Shown in pieces: positions 41,638 to 52,899 of a DNA stretch of 64,000 nucleotides (position 1 is its first letter; every line of letters starts with the position of its first letter). Source of the DNA: Clavelina lepadiformis (lineage: Eukaryota > Chordata > Ascidiacea > Aplousobranchia > Clavelinidae); contig NC_135246.1 in NCBI RefSeq assembly GCF_947623445.1, forward strand, positions 10,213,856 through 10,277,855, in the 5' to 3' direction. The notes beneath the pieces are model-generated. The model did no database searches and was not told the origin of the DNA. It worked only from the letters and a program-made list of their open reading frames with translations. Position numbers and translations under genes: made by a program.

Positions 41638-42491
41638 GCGGCGATCGATCTTTATTTGATCCAGTAAATATACTTTGACTGAAATCCGGCTCAAGGGATC
41701 ATGAGCCAATTTAAAAAAACAGGCTTTTCAATGCAAAGTACATTTAACTAAGAAGCTACTGTCGTAGATCCACTTCACGAGCCTCCATCAATATTCGCTT
41801 GCAACGAGATCTAGGCTAAGAATGCCTACATTCTCAGTTTGACAGAATTACAAAATAATAACAAACCAGCCCACGTCGACGTCACATGCACATTGCACTT
41901 CGACATTTTTCATCCAGTAGATATGACGCATTGGTTGCGAAATCGTCATAAACACAGTGTTTCCAGCTGAAAAATGTGTTCCTAATGCGAACTGACACCT
42001 CAACAAAACAAAGTGAACGAAATTAGTTGCCTCGACACGCGATTGAACCAGGGACCATTGAACATTAAACCAAGAAGCTACTATCGCAAAACTACATCAC
42101 GAGCCTTCCTCAATTTTGGCTTGCAACGATATATAGGCTAGGAATGCTTACATTCTTAGTTTGGACAGAATCATTTTACTAAAATTTATAAAACAACCAC
42201 CTAAACTTTACAGCATGTTTTGAGAGTAAAAGTTTCGGACAACTAATCCACGGAAAACAAATATGCGACTTCTAAATAATTTACAGCTTAGCCTGGACCT
42301 GCAATACGCTATCGCCAAAACCATATCAAACCAGCCCACGTCGACGTCACATGCGCATTGGACTGCAACAATTTTCGTCTTTTTAATATCACGCATTGGT
42401 GGAGACCTCGTCACACATAAAATGTTCCCGCTTAAAATTGTGTTCCTAAAAGGAAATGACTTCTCAAAAGAACGAAGTAATCGAAATTAGT

Positions 42492-42564
42492 TGCCTCGAC
42501 CCGGGATTGAACCAGGGACCTTTAGATCTTCAGTCTAACGCTCTCCCAACTGAGCTATCGAGGC
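42492..42564 (-). tRNA. tRNA-Phe (GAA), unit 30
   Basis: Same as unit 1 Phe. Confidence 0.96.
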
Positions 42565-42570
42565 AAGCTT

Positions 42571-42644
42571 TGGCCAATACGGGGCTCGAACCCGCGACAT
42601 TCGCGTTATTAGCACGACGCTCTAACCAACTGAGCTAATCGGCC
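42571..42644 (-). tRNA. tRNA-Ile (AAU), unit 30
   Basis: Same as unit 4 Ile. Confidence 0.96.
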
Positions 42645-42894
42645 TCGATTGTTTGGGGTCCAAAACAACGATTAATTTCACCATTATTCCGACTTTGAAA
42701 TTTTTGTTTTATTGAAGAATTTTCTGGCAAATTGAGAATTTTTCTTTCAGCAATCCATTTCTCTAAGTTATCACGGCATATACCTCCCTATTAACGAACA
42801 ACAATCCTTATTCTTCAAAACATTTTTGTCATCAAAGCGAAAATACCCTTTCTGGGCACTCACACGAAAGGTTATCCAGGTAATGTTAAGAAAA

Positions 42895-42965
42895 TGCATT
42901 GACCGGGAATCGAACCCGGGCCTCCCGCGTGGCAGGCGAGAATTCTACCACTGAACCATCAATGC
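42895..42965 (-). tRNA. tRNA-Gly (GCC), unit 30
   Basis: Same as unit 1 Gly. Confidence 0.96.
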
Positions 42966-42972
42966 ATGCACT

Positions 42973-43044
42973 TTCCCAGACCGGGAATCGAAGCCGGGCC
43001 GCCTGGGTGAAAGCCAGGAATCCTGACCACTAGACCATCTGGGA
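42973..43044 (-). tRNA. tRNA-Glu (UUC), unit 31, T-stem mismatch
   Basis: G53 is C (base 42993): the closing T-stem pair becomes C-C and the B box reads GCTTCGATTCC. Transcription and folding probably reduced. Shared with unit 38. Confidence 0.88.
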
Positions 43045-43899
43045 GCGGCGATCGATCTTTATTTGATCCAGTAAATATACTTTGACTGAAATCCGGCTCA
43101 AGGGATCATGATCCAATTTTAAAAAAATAGGCTTTTCAATGCAAGTACATTTAACTAAGAAGCTACTGTCGTAGAACCACTTCAAGAGCCTCCATCAATA
43201 TTCGCTTGCAACGAGATCTAGGCTAAGAATGCCTACATTCTCAGTTTGACAGAATTACAAAATAATAACAAACCAGCCCACGTCGACGTCACATGCACAT
43301 TGCACTTCGACATTTTTCATCCAGTAGATATGACGCATTGGTTGCGAAATCGTCATAAACACAGTGTTTCCAGCTGAAAAAATATGTTCCTAATGCGAAC
43401 TGACACCTCAACAAAACAAAGTGAACGAAATTAGTTGCCTCGACACGCGAATGAACCAGGGACCATTGAACATTAAACCAAGAAGCTACTATCGCAAAAC
43501 TACATCACGAGCCTTCCTCAATTTTGGCTTGCAACGATATATAGGCTAGGAATGCCTACATTCTTAGTTTGGACAGAATCATTTTACTAAAATTTATAAA
43601 ACAACCACCTAAGTTTTACAGCATGTTTTGAGAGTAAAAGTTTCGGACAACTAATCCACGGAAAACAAATATGCGACTTCTAAATAATTTACAGCTTAGC
43701 CTGGACCTGCAATACGCTATCGCCAAAACCATATCAAACCAGCCCACGTCGACGTCACATGCGCATTGGACTGCAACATTTTTCGTCTTTTTAATATCAC
43801 GCATTGGTGGAGACCTCGTCACACATAAAATGTTCCCGCTTAAAATTGTGTTCCTAAAAGGAAATGACTTCTCAAAAGAACGAAGTAATCGAAATTAGT

Positions 43900-43972
43900 T
43901 GCCTCGACCCGGGATTGAACCAGGGACCTTTAGATCTTCAGTCTAACGCTCTCCCAACTGAGCTATCGAGGC
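43900..43972 (-). tRNA. tRNA-Phe (GAA), unit 31
   Basis: Same as unit 1 Phe. Confidence 0.96.
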
Positions 43973-43978
43973 AAGCTT

Positions 43979-44052
43979 TGGCCAATACGGGGCTCGAACC
44001 CGCGACATTCGCGTTATTAGCACGACGCTCTAACCAACTGAGCTAATCGGCC
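43979..44052 (-). tRNA. tRNA-Ile (AAU), unit 31
   Basis: Same as unit 4 Ile. Confidence 0.96.
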
Positions 44053-44298
44053 TCGATTGTTTGGGGTCCAAAACAACGATTAATTTCACCATTATTCCGA
44101 CTTTGAAATTTTGGTTTTATTCAAGAATTTTCTGGCAAATTGAGAATTTTTCTTTCAGCAATCCATTTCTCTAAGTTATCACGGCATATACCTCCCTATT
44201 AACGAACAACAATCCTTATTCTTCAAAACATTTTTGTCATCAAAGCGAAAATAAACTTTCTGGGCACTCACACGAAAGGTTATCCAGGTAATGTTAAG

Positions 44299-44301
44299 AA
44301 A
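44299..44301 (-). terminator. Weakened T3 terminator after Gly, unit 31
   Basis: As in unit 26. Confidence 0.75.
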
Positions 44302-44302
44302 T

Positions 44303-44373
44303 TGCATTGACCGGAAATCGAACCCGGGCCTCCCGCGTGGCAGGCGAGAATTCTACCACTGAACCATCAATGC
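44303..44373 (-). tRNA. tRNA-Gly (GCC), unit 31, T61 variant
   Basis: As unit 26 Gly. Confidence 0.9.
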
Positions 44374-44380
44374 ATGCACT

Positions 44381-44452
44381 TTCCCAGACCGGGAATCGAA
44401 CCCGGGCCGCCTGGGTGAAAGCCAGGAATCCTGACCACTAGACCATCTGGGA
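44381..44452 (-). tRNA. tRNA-Glu (UUC), unit 32
   Basis: Same as unit 2 Glu. Confidence 0.96.
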
Positions 44453-45306
44453 GCGGCGATCGATCTTTATTTGATCCAGTAAATATACTTTGACTGAAAT
44501 CCGGCTCAAGGGATCATGATCCAATTTTAAAAAATAGGCTTTTCAATGCAAAGTACATTTAACTAAGAAGCTACTGTCGTAGAACCACTTCACGAGCCTC
44601 CATCAATATTCGCTTGCAACGAGATTTAGGCTAAGAATGCCTACATTCTCAGTTTGACAGAATTACAAAATAATAACAAACTAGCCCACGTCGACGTCAC
44701 ATGCACATTGCACTTCGACATTTTTCATCCAGTAGATATGACGCATTGGTTGCAAAATCGTCATAAACACAGTGTTTCCAGCTGAAAAATGTGTTCCTAA
44801 TGCGAACTGACACCTCAACAAAACAAAGTGAACGAAATTAGTTGCCTCGACACGCGATTGAACCAGTGACCATTGAACATTAAACCAAGAAGCTACTATC
44901 GCAAAACTACATCACGAGCCTTCCTCAATTTTGGCTTGCAACGATATATAGGCTAGGAATGCCTACATTCTTAGTTTGGACAGAATCATTTTACTAAAAT
45001 TTATAAAACAACCACCTAAACTTTACAGCATGTTTTGAGAGTAAAAGTTTCGGACAACTAATCCACGGAAAACAAATATGCGACTTCTAAATAATTTACA
45101 GCTTAGCCTGGACCTGCAATACGCTATCGCCAAAACCATATCAAACCAGCCCACGTCGACGTCACATGCGCATTGGACTGCAACATTTTTCGTCTTTTTA
45201 ATATCACGCATTGGTGGAGACCTCGTCACACATAAAATGTTCCCGCTTAAAATTGTGTTCCTAAAAGGAAATGACTTCTCAAAAGAACGAAGTAATCGAA
45301 ATTAGT

Positions 45307-45379
45307 TGCCTCGACCCGGGATTGAACCAGGGACCTTTAGATCTTCAGTCTAACGCTCTCCCAACTGAGCTATCGAGGC
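45307..45379 (-). tRNA. tRNA-Phe (GAA), unit 32
   Basis: Same as unit 1 Phe. Confidence 0.96.
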
Positions 45380-45385
45380 AAGCTT

Positions 45386-45459
45386 TGGCCAATACGGGGC
45401 TCGAACCCGCGACATTCGCGTTATTAGCACGACGCTCTAACCAACTGAGCTAATCGGCC
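45386..45459 (-). tRNA. tRNA-Ile (AAU), unit 32
   Basis: Same as unit 4 Ile. Confidence 0.96.
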
Positions 45460-45709
45460 TCGATTGTTTGGGGTCCAAAACAACGATTAATTTCACCATT
45501 ATTCCGACTTTGAAATTTTTGTTTTATTGAAGAATTTTCTGGCAAATTGAGAATTTTTCTTTCAGCAATCCATTTCTCTAAGTTATCACGGCATATACCT
45601 CCCTATTAACGAACAACAATCCTTATTCTTCAAAACATTTTTGTCATCAAAGCGAAAATACACTTTCTGGGCACTCACACGAAAGGTTATCCAGGTAATG
45701 TTAAGAAAA

Positions 45710-45780
45710 TGCATTGACCGGGAATCGAACCCGGGCCTCCCGCGTGGCAGGCGAGAATTCTACCACTGAACCATCAATGC
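45710..45780 (-). tRNA. tRNA-Gly (GCC), unit 32
   Basis: Same as unit 1 Gly. Confidence 0.96.
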
Positions 45781-45787
45781 ATGCACT

Positions 45788-45859
45788 TTCCCAGACCGGG
45801 AATCGAACCCGGGCCGCCTGGGTGAAAGCCAGGAATCCTGACCACTAGACCATCTGGGA
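45788..45859 (-). tRNA. tRNA-Glu (UUC), unit 33
   Basis: Same as unit 2 Glu. Confidence 0.96.
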
Positions 45860-46714
45860 GCGGCGATCGATCTTTATTTGATCCAGTAAATATACTTTGA
45901 CTGAAATCCGGCTCAAGGGATCATGAGCCAATTTTTAAAAAATAGGCTTTTCAATGCAAAGTACATTTAACTAAGAAGCTACTGTCGTAGAACCACTTCA
46001 CGAGCCTCCATCAATATTCGCTTGCAACAAGATCTAGGCTAAGAATGCCTACATTCTCAGTTTGACAGAATTACAAAATAATAGCAAACCAGCCCACGTC
46101 GACGTCACATGCACATTGCACTTCGACATTTTTCATCCAGTAGATATGACGCATTGGTTGCGAAATCGTCATAAACACAGTGTTTCCAGCTGAAAAATGT
46201 GTTTTTAATGCGAACTGACACCTCAACAAAACAAAGTGAACGAAATTAGTTGCCTCGACACGCGATTGAACCAGGGATAATTGAACATTAAACCAAGAAG
46301 CTACTATCGCAAAACTACATCACGAGCCTTCCTCAATTTTGGCTTGCAACGACATATAGGCTAGGAATGCCTACATTCTTAGTTTGGACAGAATCATTTT
46401 ACTAAAATTTATAAAACAACCACCTAAGCTTTAAGGCATGTTTTGAGAGTAAAAGTTTCGGACAACTAATCCACGGAAAACAAATATGCGACTTCTAAAT
46501 AATTTACAGCTTAGCCTGGACCTGCAATACGCTATCGCCAAAACCATATCAAACCAGCCCACGTCGACGTCACATGCGCATTGGACTGCAACATTTTTCG
46601 TCTTTTTAATATCACGCATTGGTGGAGACCTCGTCACACATAAAATGTTCCCGCTTAAAATTGTGTTCCTAAAAGGAAATGACTTCTCAAAAGAACGAAG
46701 TAATCGAAATTAGT

Positions 46715-46787
46715 TGCCTCGACCCGGGATTAAACCAGGGACCTTTAGATCTTCAGTCTAACGCTCTCCCAACTGAGCTATCGAGGC
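46715..46787 (-). tRNA. tRNA-Phe (GAA), unit 33, C56 lost
   Basis: As unit 29 Phe (base 46732). Confidence 0.88.
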
Positions 46788-46793
46788 AAGCTT

Positions 46794-46867
46794 TGGCCAA
46801 TACGGGGCTCGAACCCGCGACATTCGCGTTATTAGCACGACGCTCTAACCAACTGAGCTAATTGGCC
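46794..46867 (-). tRNA. tRNA-Ile (AAU), unit 33, A5 variant
   Basis: As unit 29 Ile. Confidence 0.95.
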
Positions 46868-47117
46868 TCGATTGTTTGGGGTCCAAAACAACGATTAGTT
46901 TCACCATTATTCCGACTTTGAAATTTTTGTTTTATTGAAGAATTTTCTGGCAAATTGAGAATTTTTCTTTCAGCAATCCATTTCTCTAAGTTATCACGGC
47001 ATATACCTCCCTATTAACGAACAACAATCCTTATTCTTCAAAACAATTTTGTCATCAAAGCGAAAATACACTTTCTGGGCACTCACACGAAAGGTTATCC
47101 AGGTAATGTTAAGAAAA

Positions 47118-47188
47118 TGCATTGACCGGGAATCGAACCCGGGCCTCCCGCGTGGCAGGCGAGAATTCTACCACTGAACCATCAATGC
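47118..47188 (-). tRNA. tRNA-Gly (GCC), unit 33
   Basis: Same as unit 1 Gly. Confidence 0.96.
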
Positions 47189-47195
47189 ATGCACT

Positions 47196-47267
47196 TTCCC
47201 AGACCGGGAATCGAACCCGGGCCGCCTGGGTGAAAGCCAGGAATCCTGACCACTAGACCATCTGGGA
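47196..47267 (-). tRNA. tRNA-Glu (UUC), unit 34
   Basis: Same as unit 2 Glu. Confidence 0.96.
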
Positions 47268-48122
47268 GCGGCGATCGATCTTTATTTGATCCAGTAAATA
47301 TACTTTGACTGAAATCCGGCTCAAGGGATCATGAGCCAATTTTTAAAAAATAGGCTTTTCAATGCAAAGTACATTTAACTAAGAAGCTACTGTCGTAGAA
47401 CCACTTCACGAGCCTCCATCAATATTCGCTTGCAACAAGATCTAGGCTAAGAATGCCTACATTCTCAGTTTGACAGAATTACAAAATAATAACAAACCAG
47501 CCCACGTCGACGTCACATGCACATTGCACTTCGACATTTTTCATCCAGTAGATATGACGCATTGGTTGCGAAATCGTCATAAACACAGTGTTTCCAGCTG
47601 AAAAATGTGTTCCTAATGCGAACTGACACCTCAACAAAACAAAGTGAACGAAATTAGTTGCCTCGACACGCGATTGAACCAGGGATCATTGAACATTAAA
47701 CCAAGAAGCTACTATCGCAAAACTACATCACGAGCCTTCCTCAATTTTGGCTTGCAACGACATATAGGCTAGGAATGCCTACATTCTTAGTTTGGACAGA
47801 ATCATTTTACTAAAATTTATAAAACAACCACCTAAGCTTTACAGCATGTTTTGAGAGTAAAAGTTTCGGACAACTAATCCACGGAAAACAAATATGCGAC
47901 TTCTAAATAATTTACAGCTTAGCCTGGACCTGCAATACGCTATCGCCAAAACCATATCAAACCAGCCCACGTCGACGTCACATGCGCATTGGACTGCAAC
48001 ATTTTTCGTCTTTTTAATATCACGCATTGGTGGAGACCTCGTCACACATAAAATGTTCCCGCTTAAAATTGTGTTCCTAAAAGGAAATGACTTCTCAAAA
48101 GAACGAAGTAATCGAAATTAGT

Positions 48123-48195
48123 TGCTTCGACCCGGGATTGAACCAGGGACCTTTAGATCTTCAGTCTAACGCTCTCCCAACTGAGCTATCGAGGC
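48123..48195 (-). tRNA. tRNA-Phe (GAA), unit 34, acceptor mismatch
   Basis: G70 is A, so acceptor pair C3-G70 becomes a C-A mismatch. A and B boxes intact. Shared with unit 41. Confidence 0.92.
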
Positions 48196-48201
48196 AAGCT
48201 T

Positions 48202-48275
48202 TGGCCAATACGGGGCTCGAACCCGCGACATTCGCGTTATTAGCACGACGCTCTAACCAACTGAGCTAATTGGCC
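48202..48275 (-). tRNA. tRNA-Ile (AAU), unit 34, A5 variant
   Basis: As unit 29 Ile. Confidence 0.95.
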
Positions 48276-48525
48276 TCGATTGTTTGGGGTCCAAAACAAC
48301 GATTAGTTTCACCATTATTCCGACTTTGAAATTTTTGTTTTATTGAAGAATTTTCTGGCAAATTGAGAATTTTTCTTTCAGCAATCCATTTCTCTAAGTT
48401 ATCACGGCATATACCTCCCTATTAACGAACAACAATCCTTATTCTTCAAAACAATTTTGTCATCAAAGCGAAAATACACTTTCTGGGCACTCACACGAAA
48501 GGTTATCCAGGTAATGTTAAGAAAA

Positions 48526-48596
48526 TGCATTGACCGGGAATCGAACCCGGGCCTCCCGCGTGGCAGGCGAGAATTCTACCACTGAACCATCAATGC
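48526..48596 (-). tRNA. tRNA-Gly (GCC), unit 34
   Basis: Same as unit 1 Gly. Confidence 0.96.
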
Positions 48597-48603
48597 ATGC
48601 ACT

Positions 48604-48675
48604 TTCCCAGACCGGGAATCGAACCCGGGCCGCCTGGGTGAAAGCCAGGAATCCTGACCACTAGACCATCTGGGA
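48604..48675 (-). tRNA. tRNA-Glu (UUC), unit 35
   Basis: Same as unit 2 Glu. Confidence 0.96.
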
Positions 48676-49530
48676 GCGGCGATCGATCTTTATTTGATCC
48701 AGTAAATATACTTTGACTGAAATCCGGCTCAAGGGATCATGAGCCAATTTTTAAAAAATAGGCTTTTCAATGCAAAGTACATTTAACTAAGAAGCTACTG
48801 TCGTAGAACCACTTCACGAGCCTCCATCAATATTCGCTTGCAACAAGATCTAGGCTAAGAATGCCTACATTCTCAGTTTGACAGAATTACAAAATAATAA
48901 CAAACCAGCCCACGTCGACGTCACATGCACATTGCACTTCGACATTTTTCATCCAGTAGATATGACGCATTGGTTGCGAAATCGTCATAAACACAGTGTT
49001 TCCAGCTGAAAAATGTGTTCCTAATGCGAACTGACACCTCAACAAAACAAAGTGAACGAAATTAGTTGCCTCGACACGCGATTGAACCAGGGACCATTGA
49101 ACATTAAACCAAGAAGCTACTATCGCAAAACTACATCACGAGCCTTCCTCAATTTTGGCTTGCAACGATATATAGGCTAGGAATGCCTACATTCTTAGTT
49201 TGGACAGAATCATTTTACTAAAATTTATAAAACAACCACCTAAACTTTACAGCATGTTTTGAGAGTAAAAGTTTCGGACAACTAATCCACGGAAAACAAA
49301 TATGCGACTTCTAAATAATTTACAGCTTAGCCTGGACCTGCAATACGCTATCGCCAAAACCATATCAAACCAGCCCACGTCGACGTCACATGCGCATTGG
49401 ACTGCAACATTTTTCGTCTTTTTAATATCACGCATTGGTGGAGACCTCGTCACACATAAAATGTTCCCGCTTAAAATTGTGTTCCTAAAAGGAAATGACT
49501 TCTCAAAAGAACGAAGTAATCGAAATTAGT

Positions 49531-49603
49531 TGCCTCGACCCGGGATTGAACCAGGGACCTTTAGATCTTCAGTCTAACGCTCTCCCAACTGAGCTATCGA
49601 GGC
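49531..49603 (-). tRNA. tRNA-Phe (GAA), unit 35
   Basis: Same as unit 1 Phe. Confidence 0.96.
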
Positions 49604-49609
49604 AAGCTT

Positions 49610-49683
49610 TGGCCAATACGGGGCTCGAACCCGCGACATTCGCGTTATTAGCACGACGCTCTAACCAACTGAGCTAATCGGCC
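49610..49683 (-). tRNA. tRNA-Ile (AAU), unit 35
   Basis: Same as unit 4 Ile. Confidence 0.96.
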
Positions 49684-49933
49684 TGGATTGTTTGGGGTCC
49701 AAAACAACGATTAATTTCACCATTATTCCGACTTTGAAATTTTTGTTTTATTGAAGAATTTTCTGGTAAATTGAGAATTTTTCTTTCAGCAATCCATTTC
49801 TCTAAGTTATCACGGCATATACCTCCCTATTAACGAACAACAATCCTTATTCTTCAAAACATTTTTGTCATCAAAGCGAAAATACACTTTCTGGGCACTC
49901 ACACGAAAGGTTATCCAGGTAATGTTAAGAAAA

Positions 49934-50004
49934 TGCATTGACCGGGAATCGAACCCGGGCCTCCCGCGTGGCAGGCGAGAATTCTACCACTGAACCATCA
50001 ATGC
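49934..50004 (-). tRNA. tRNA-Gly (GCC), unit 35
   Basis: Same as unit 1 Gly. Confidence 0.96.
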
Positions 50005-50011
50005 ATGCACT

Positions 50012-50083
50012 TTCCCAGACCGGGAATCGAACCCGGGCCGCCTGGGTGAAAGCCAGGAATCCTGACCACTAGACCATCTGGGA
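50012..50083 (-). tRNA. tRNA-Glu (UUC), unit 36
   Basis: Same as unit 2 Glu. Confidence 0.96.
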
Positions 50084-50938
50084 GCGGCGATCGATCTTTA
50101 TTTGATCCAGTAAATATACTTTGACTGAAATCCGGCTCAAGGGATCATGAGCCAATTTTTAAAAAATAGGCTTTTCAATGCAAAGTACATTTAACTAAGA
50201 AGCTACTGTCGTAGAACCACTTCACGAACATCCATCAATATTCGCTTGCAACGAGATCTAGGCTAAGAATGCCTACATTCTCAGTTTGACAGAATTACAA
50301 AATAATAACAAACTAGCCCACGTCGACGTCACATGCACATTGCACTTCGAAATTTTTCATCCAGTAGATATGACGCATTGGTTGCGAAATCGTCATAAAC
50401 ACAGTGTTTCCAGCTGAAAAATGTGTTCCTAATGCGAACTGACACCTCAACAAAACAAAGTGAACGAAATTAGTTGCCTCGACACGCGATTGAACCAGGG
50501 GCCATTGAACATTAAACCAAGAAGCTACTATCGCAAAACTACATCACGAGCCTTCCTCAATTTTGGCTTGCAACGATATATAAGCTAGGAATGCCTACAT
50601 TCTTAGTTTGGACAGAATCATTTTACTAAAATTTATAAAACAACCACCTAAACTTTACAGCATGTTTTGAGAGTAAAAGTTTCGGACAACTAATCCACGG
50701 AAAACAAATATGCGACTTCTAAATAATTTACAGCTTAGCCTGGACCTGCAATACGCTATCGCCAAAACCATATCAAACCAGCCCACGTCGACGTCACATG
50801 CGCATTGGACTGCAACATTTTTCGTCTTTTTAATATCACGCATTGGTGGAGACCTCGTCACACATAAAATGTTCCCGCTTAAAATTGTGTTCCTAAAAGG
50901 AAATGACTTCTCAAAAGAACGAAGTAATCGAAATTAGT

Positions 50939-51011
50939 TGCCTCGACCCGGGATTGAACCAGGGACCTTTAGATCTTCAGTCTAACGCTCTCCCAACTGA
51001 GCTATCGAGGC
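50939..51011 (-). tRNA. tRNA-Phe (GAA), unit 36
   Basis: Same as unit 1 Phe. Confidence 0.96.
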
Positions 51012-51017
51012 AAGCTT

Positions 51018-51091
51018 TGGCCAATACGGGGCTCGAACCCGCGACATTCGCGTTATTAGCACGACGCTCTAACCAACTGAGCTAATTGGCC
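51018..51091 (-). tRNA. tRNA-Ile (AAU), unit 36, A5 variant
   Basis: As unit 29 Ile. Confidence 0.95.
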
Positions 51092-51341
51092 TCGATTGTT
51101 TGGGGTCCAAAACAACGATTAGTTTCACCATTATTCCGACTTTGAAATTTTTGTTTTATTGAAGAATTTTCTGGCAAATTGAGAATTTTTCTTTCAGCAA
51201 TCCATTTCTCTAAGTTATCACGGCATATACCTCCCTATTAACGAACAACAATCCTTATTCTTCAAAACAATTTTGTCATCAAAGCGAAAATACACTTTCT
51301 GGGCACTCACACGAAAGGTTATCCAGGTAATGTTAAGAAAA

Positions 51342-51412
51342 TGCATTGACCGGGAATCGAACCCGGGCCTCCCGCGTGGCAGGCGAGAATTCTACCACTG
51401 AACCATCAATGC
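51342..51412 (-). tRNA. tRNA-Gly (GCC), unit 36
   Basis: Same as unit 1 Gly. Confidence 0.96.
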
Positions 51413-51419
51413 ATGCACT

Positions 51420-51491
51420 TTCCCAGACCGGGAATCGAACCCGGGCCGCCTGGGTGAAAGCCAGGAATCCTGACCACTAGACCATCTGGGA
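51420..51491 (-). tRNA. tRNA-Glu (UUC), unit 37
   Basis: Same as unit 2 Glu. Confidence 0.96.
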
Positions 51492-52346
51492 GCGGCGATC
51501 GATCTTTATTTGATCCAGTAAATATACTTTGACTGAAATCCGGCTCAAGGGATCATGAGCCAATTTTTAAAAAATAGGCTTTTCAATGCAAAGTACATTT
51601 AACTAAGAAGCTACTGTCGTAGAACCACTTCACGAACCTCCATCAATATTCGCTTGCAACAAGATCTAGGCTAAGAATGCCTACATTCTCAGTTTGACAG
51701 AATTACAAAATAATAACAAACCAGCCCACGTCGACGTCACATGCACATTGCACTTTGACATTTTTCATCCAGTAGATATGACGCATTGGTTGCGAAATCG
51801 TCATAAACACAGTGTTTCCAGCTGAAAAATGTGTTCCTAATGCGAACTGACACCTCAACAAAACAAAGTGAACGAAATTAGTTGCCTCGACACGCGATTG
51901 AACCAGGGACCATTGAACATTAAACCAAGAAGCTACTATCGCAAAACTACATCACGAGCCTTCCTCAATTTTGGCTTGCAACGATATATAGGCTAGGAAT
52001 GCTTACATTCTTAGTTTGGACAGAATCATTTTACTAAAATTTATAAAACAACCACCTAAACTTTACAGCATGTTTTGAGAGTAAAAGTTTCGGACAACTA
52101 ATCCACGGAAAACAAATATGCGACTTCTAAATAATTTACAGCTTAGCCTGGACCTGCAATACGCTATCGCCAAAACCATATCAAACCAGCCCACGTCGAC
52201 GTCACATGCGCATTGGACTGCAACAATTTTCGTCTTTTTAATATCACGCATTGGTGGAGACCTCGTCACACATAAAATGTTCCCGCTTAAAATTGTGTTC
52301 CTAAAAGGAAATGACTTCTTAAAAGAACGAAGTAATCGAAATTAGT

Positions 52347-52419
52347 TGCCTCGACCCGGGATTGAACCAGGGACCTTTAGATCTTCAGTCTAACGCTCTC
52401 CCAACTGAGCTATCGAGGC
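52347..52419 (-). tRNA. tRNA-Phe (GAA), unit 37
   Basis: Same as unit 1 Phe. Confidence 0.96.
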
Positions 52420-52425
52420 AAGCTT

Positions 52426-52499
52426 TGGCCAATACGGGGCTCGAACCCGCGACATTCGCGTTATTAGCACGACGCTCTAACCAACTGAGCTAATCGGCC
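52426..52499 (-). tRNA. tRNA-Ile (AAU), unit 37
   Basis: Same as unit 4 Ile. Confidence 0.96.
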
Positions 52500-52749
52500 T
52501 CGATTGTTTGGGGTCCAAAACAACGATTAATTTCACCATTATTCCGACTTTGAAATTTTTGTTTTATTGAAGAATTTTCTGGCAAATTGAGAATTTTTCT
52601 TTCAGCAATCCATTTCTCTAAGTTATCACGGCATATACCTCCCTATTAACGAACAACAATCCTTATTCTTCAAAACATTTTTGTCATCAAAGCGAAAATA
52701 CCCTTTCTGGGCACTCACACGAAAGGTTATCCAGGTAATGTTAAGAAAA

Positions 52750-52820
52750 TGCATTGACCGGGAATCGAACCCGGGCCTCCCGCGTGGCAGGCGAGAATTC
52801 TACCACTGAACCATCAATGC
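52750..52820 (-). tRNA. tRNA-Gly (GCC), unit 37
   Basis: Same as unit 1 Gly. Confidence 0.96.
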
Positions 52821-52827
52821 ATGCACT

Positions 52828-52899
52828 TTCCCAGACCGGGAATCGAAGCCGGGCCGCCTGGGTGAAAGCCAGGAATCCTGACCACTAGACCATCTGGGA
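52828..52899 (-). tRNA. tRNA-Glu (UUC), unit 38, T-stem mismatch
   Basis: As unit 31 Glu (base 52848). Confidence 0.88.

Larger units (their letters stand above)
41566..42972. repeat. Unit 30, 1,407 bp
   Basis: Private aatttaaaaaaacagg and gtagatcc on the left; gcttacattc, acaattttcg and ataccctttc shared with unit 37. Confidence 0.95.
42973..44380. repeat. Unit 31
   Basis: Gamma-like left part; ttcaagagcc, cgaatgaacc in the Phe relic, ttttggttttattcaag, aataaact. Near-identical to unit 38. Confidence 0.95.
44381..45787. repeat. Unit 32, 1,407 bp
   Basis: gagatttagg, caaactagccc, ttgcaaaatcg, accagtgacc; shared with unit 39. Short spacer has ctggcaaatt. Confidence 0.95.
45788..47195. repeat. 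Unit 33
   Basis: aatagcaaacc, gtgtttttaatg, gggataattg, cgacatata, ctttaaggcatg, gattagttt, aacaattttg; shared with unit 40. Confidence 0.95.
47196..48603. repeat. Unit 34
   Basis: gggatcatt, cgacatata, taagctttac, gattagttt, aacaattttg; shared with unit 41. Confidence 0.95.
48604..50011. repeat. Unit 35
   Basis: Consensus-like left part; ggcctggattg just upstream of Ile and ctggtaaatt, shared with units 42, 43 and 45. Confidence 0.95.
50012..51419. repeat. Unit 36
   Basis: cacgaacatcc, caaactagccc, ttcgaaat, ggggccatt, tataagctagg, gattagttt, aacaattttg; shared with unit 44. Confidence 0.95.
41900..51754. repeat. Seven-unit higher-order block, copy A (9,855 bp)
   Basis: From about 41.9 kb on, rare marks recur exactly 9,855 bp later: gcttacattc (units 30/37), cgaatgaacc (31/38), accagtgacc (32/39), gggataattg (33/40), Phe A70 (34/41), ggcctggattg (35/42). 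The left edge lies between about 41,900 and 42,147. Ends given are approximate. Confidence 0.85.
51420..52827. repeat. Unit 37
   Basis: Left part cacgaacctcc and cactttgacat (as unit 45); from about 51.76 kb a copy of unit 30 (gcttacattc, acaattttcg, ataccctttc). Private cttcttaaaag near 52317, which puts a stop in the 60-codon frame seen in other units. Confidence 0.95.
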
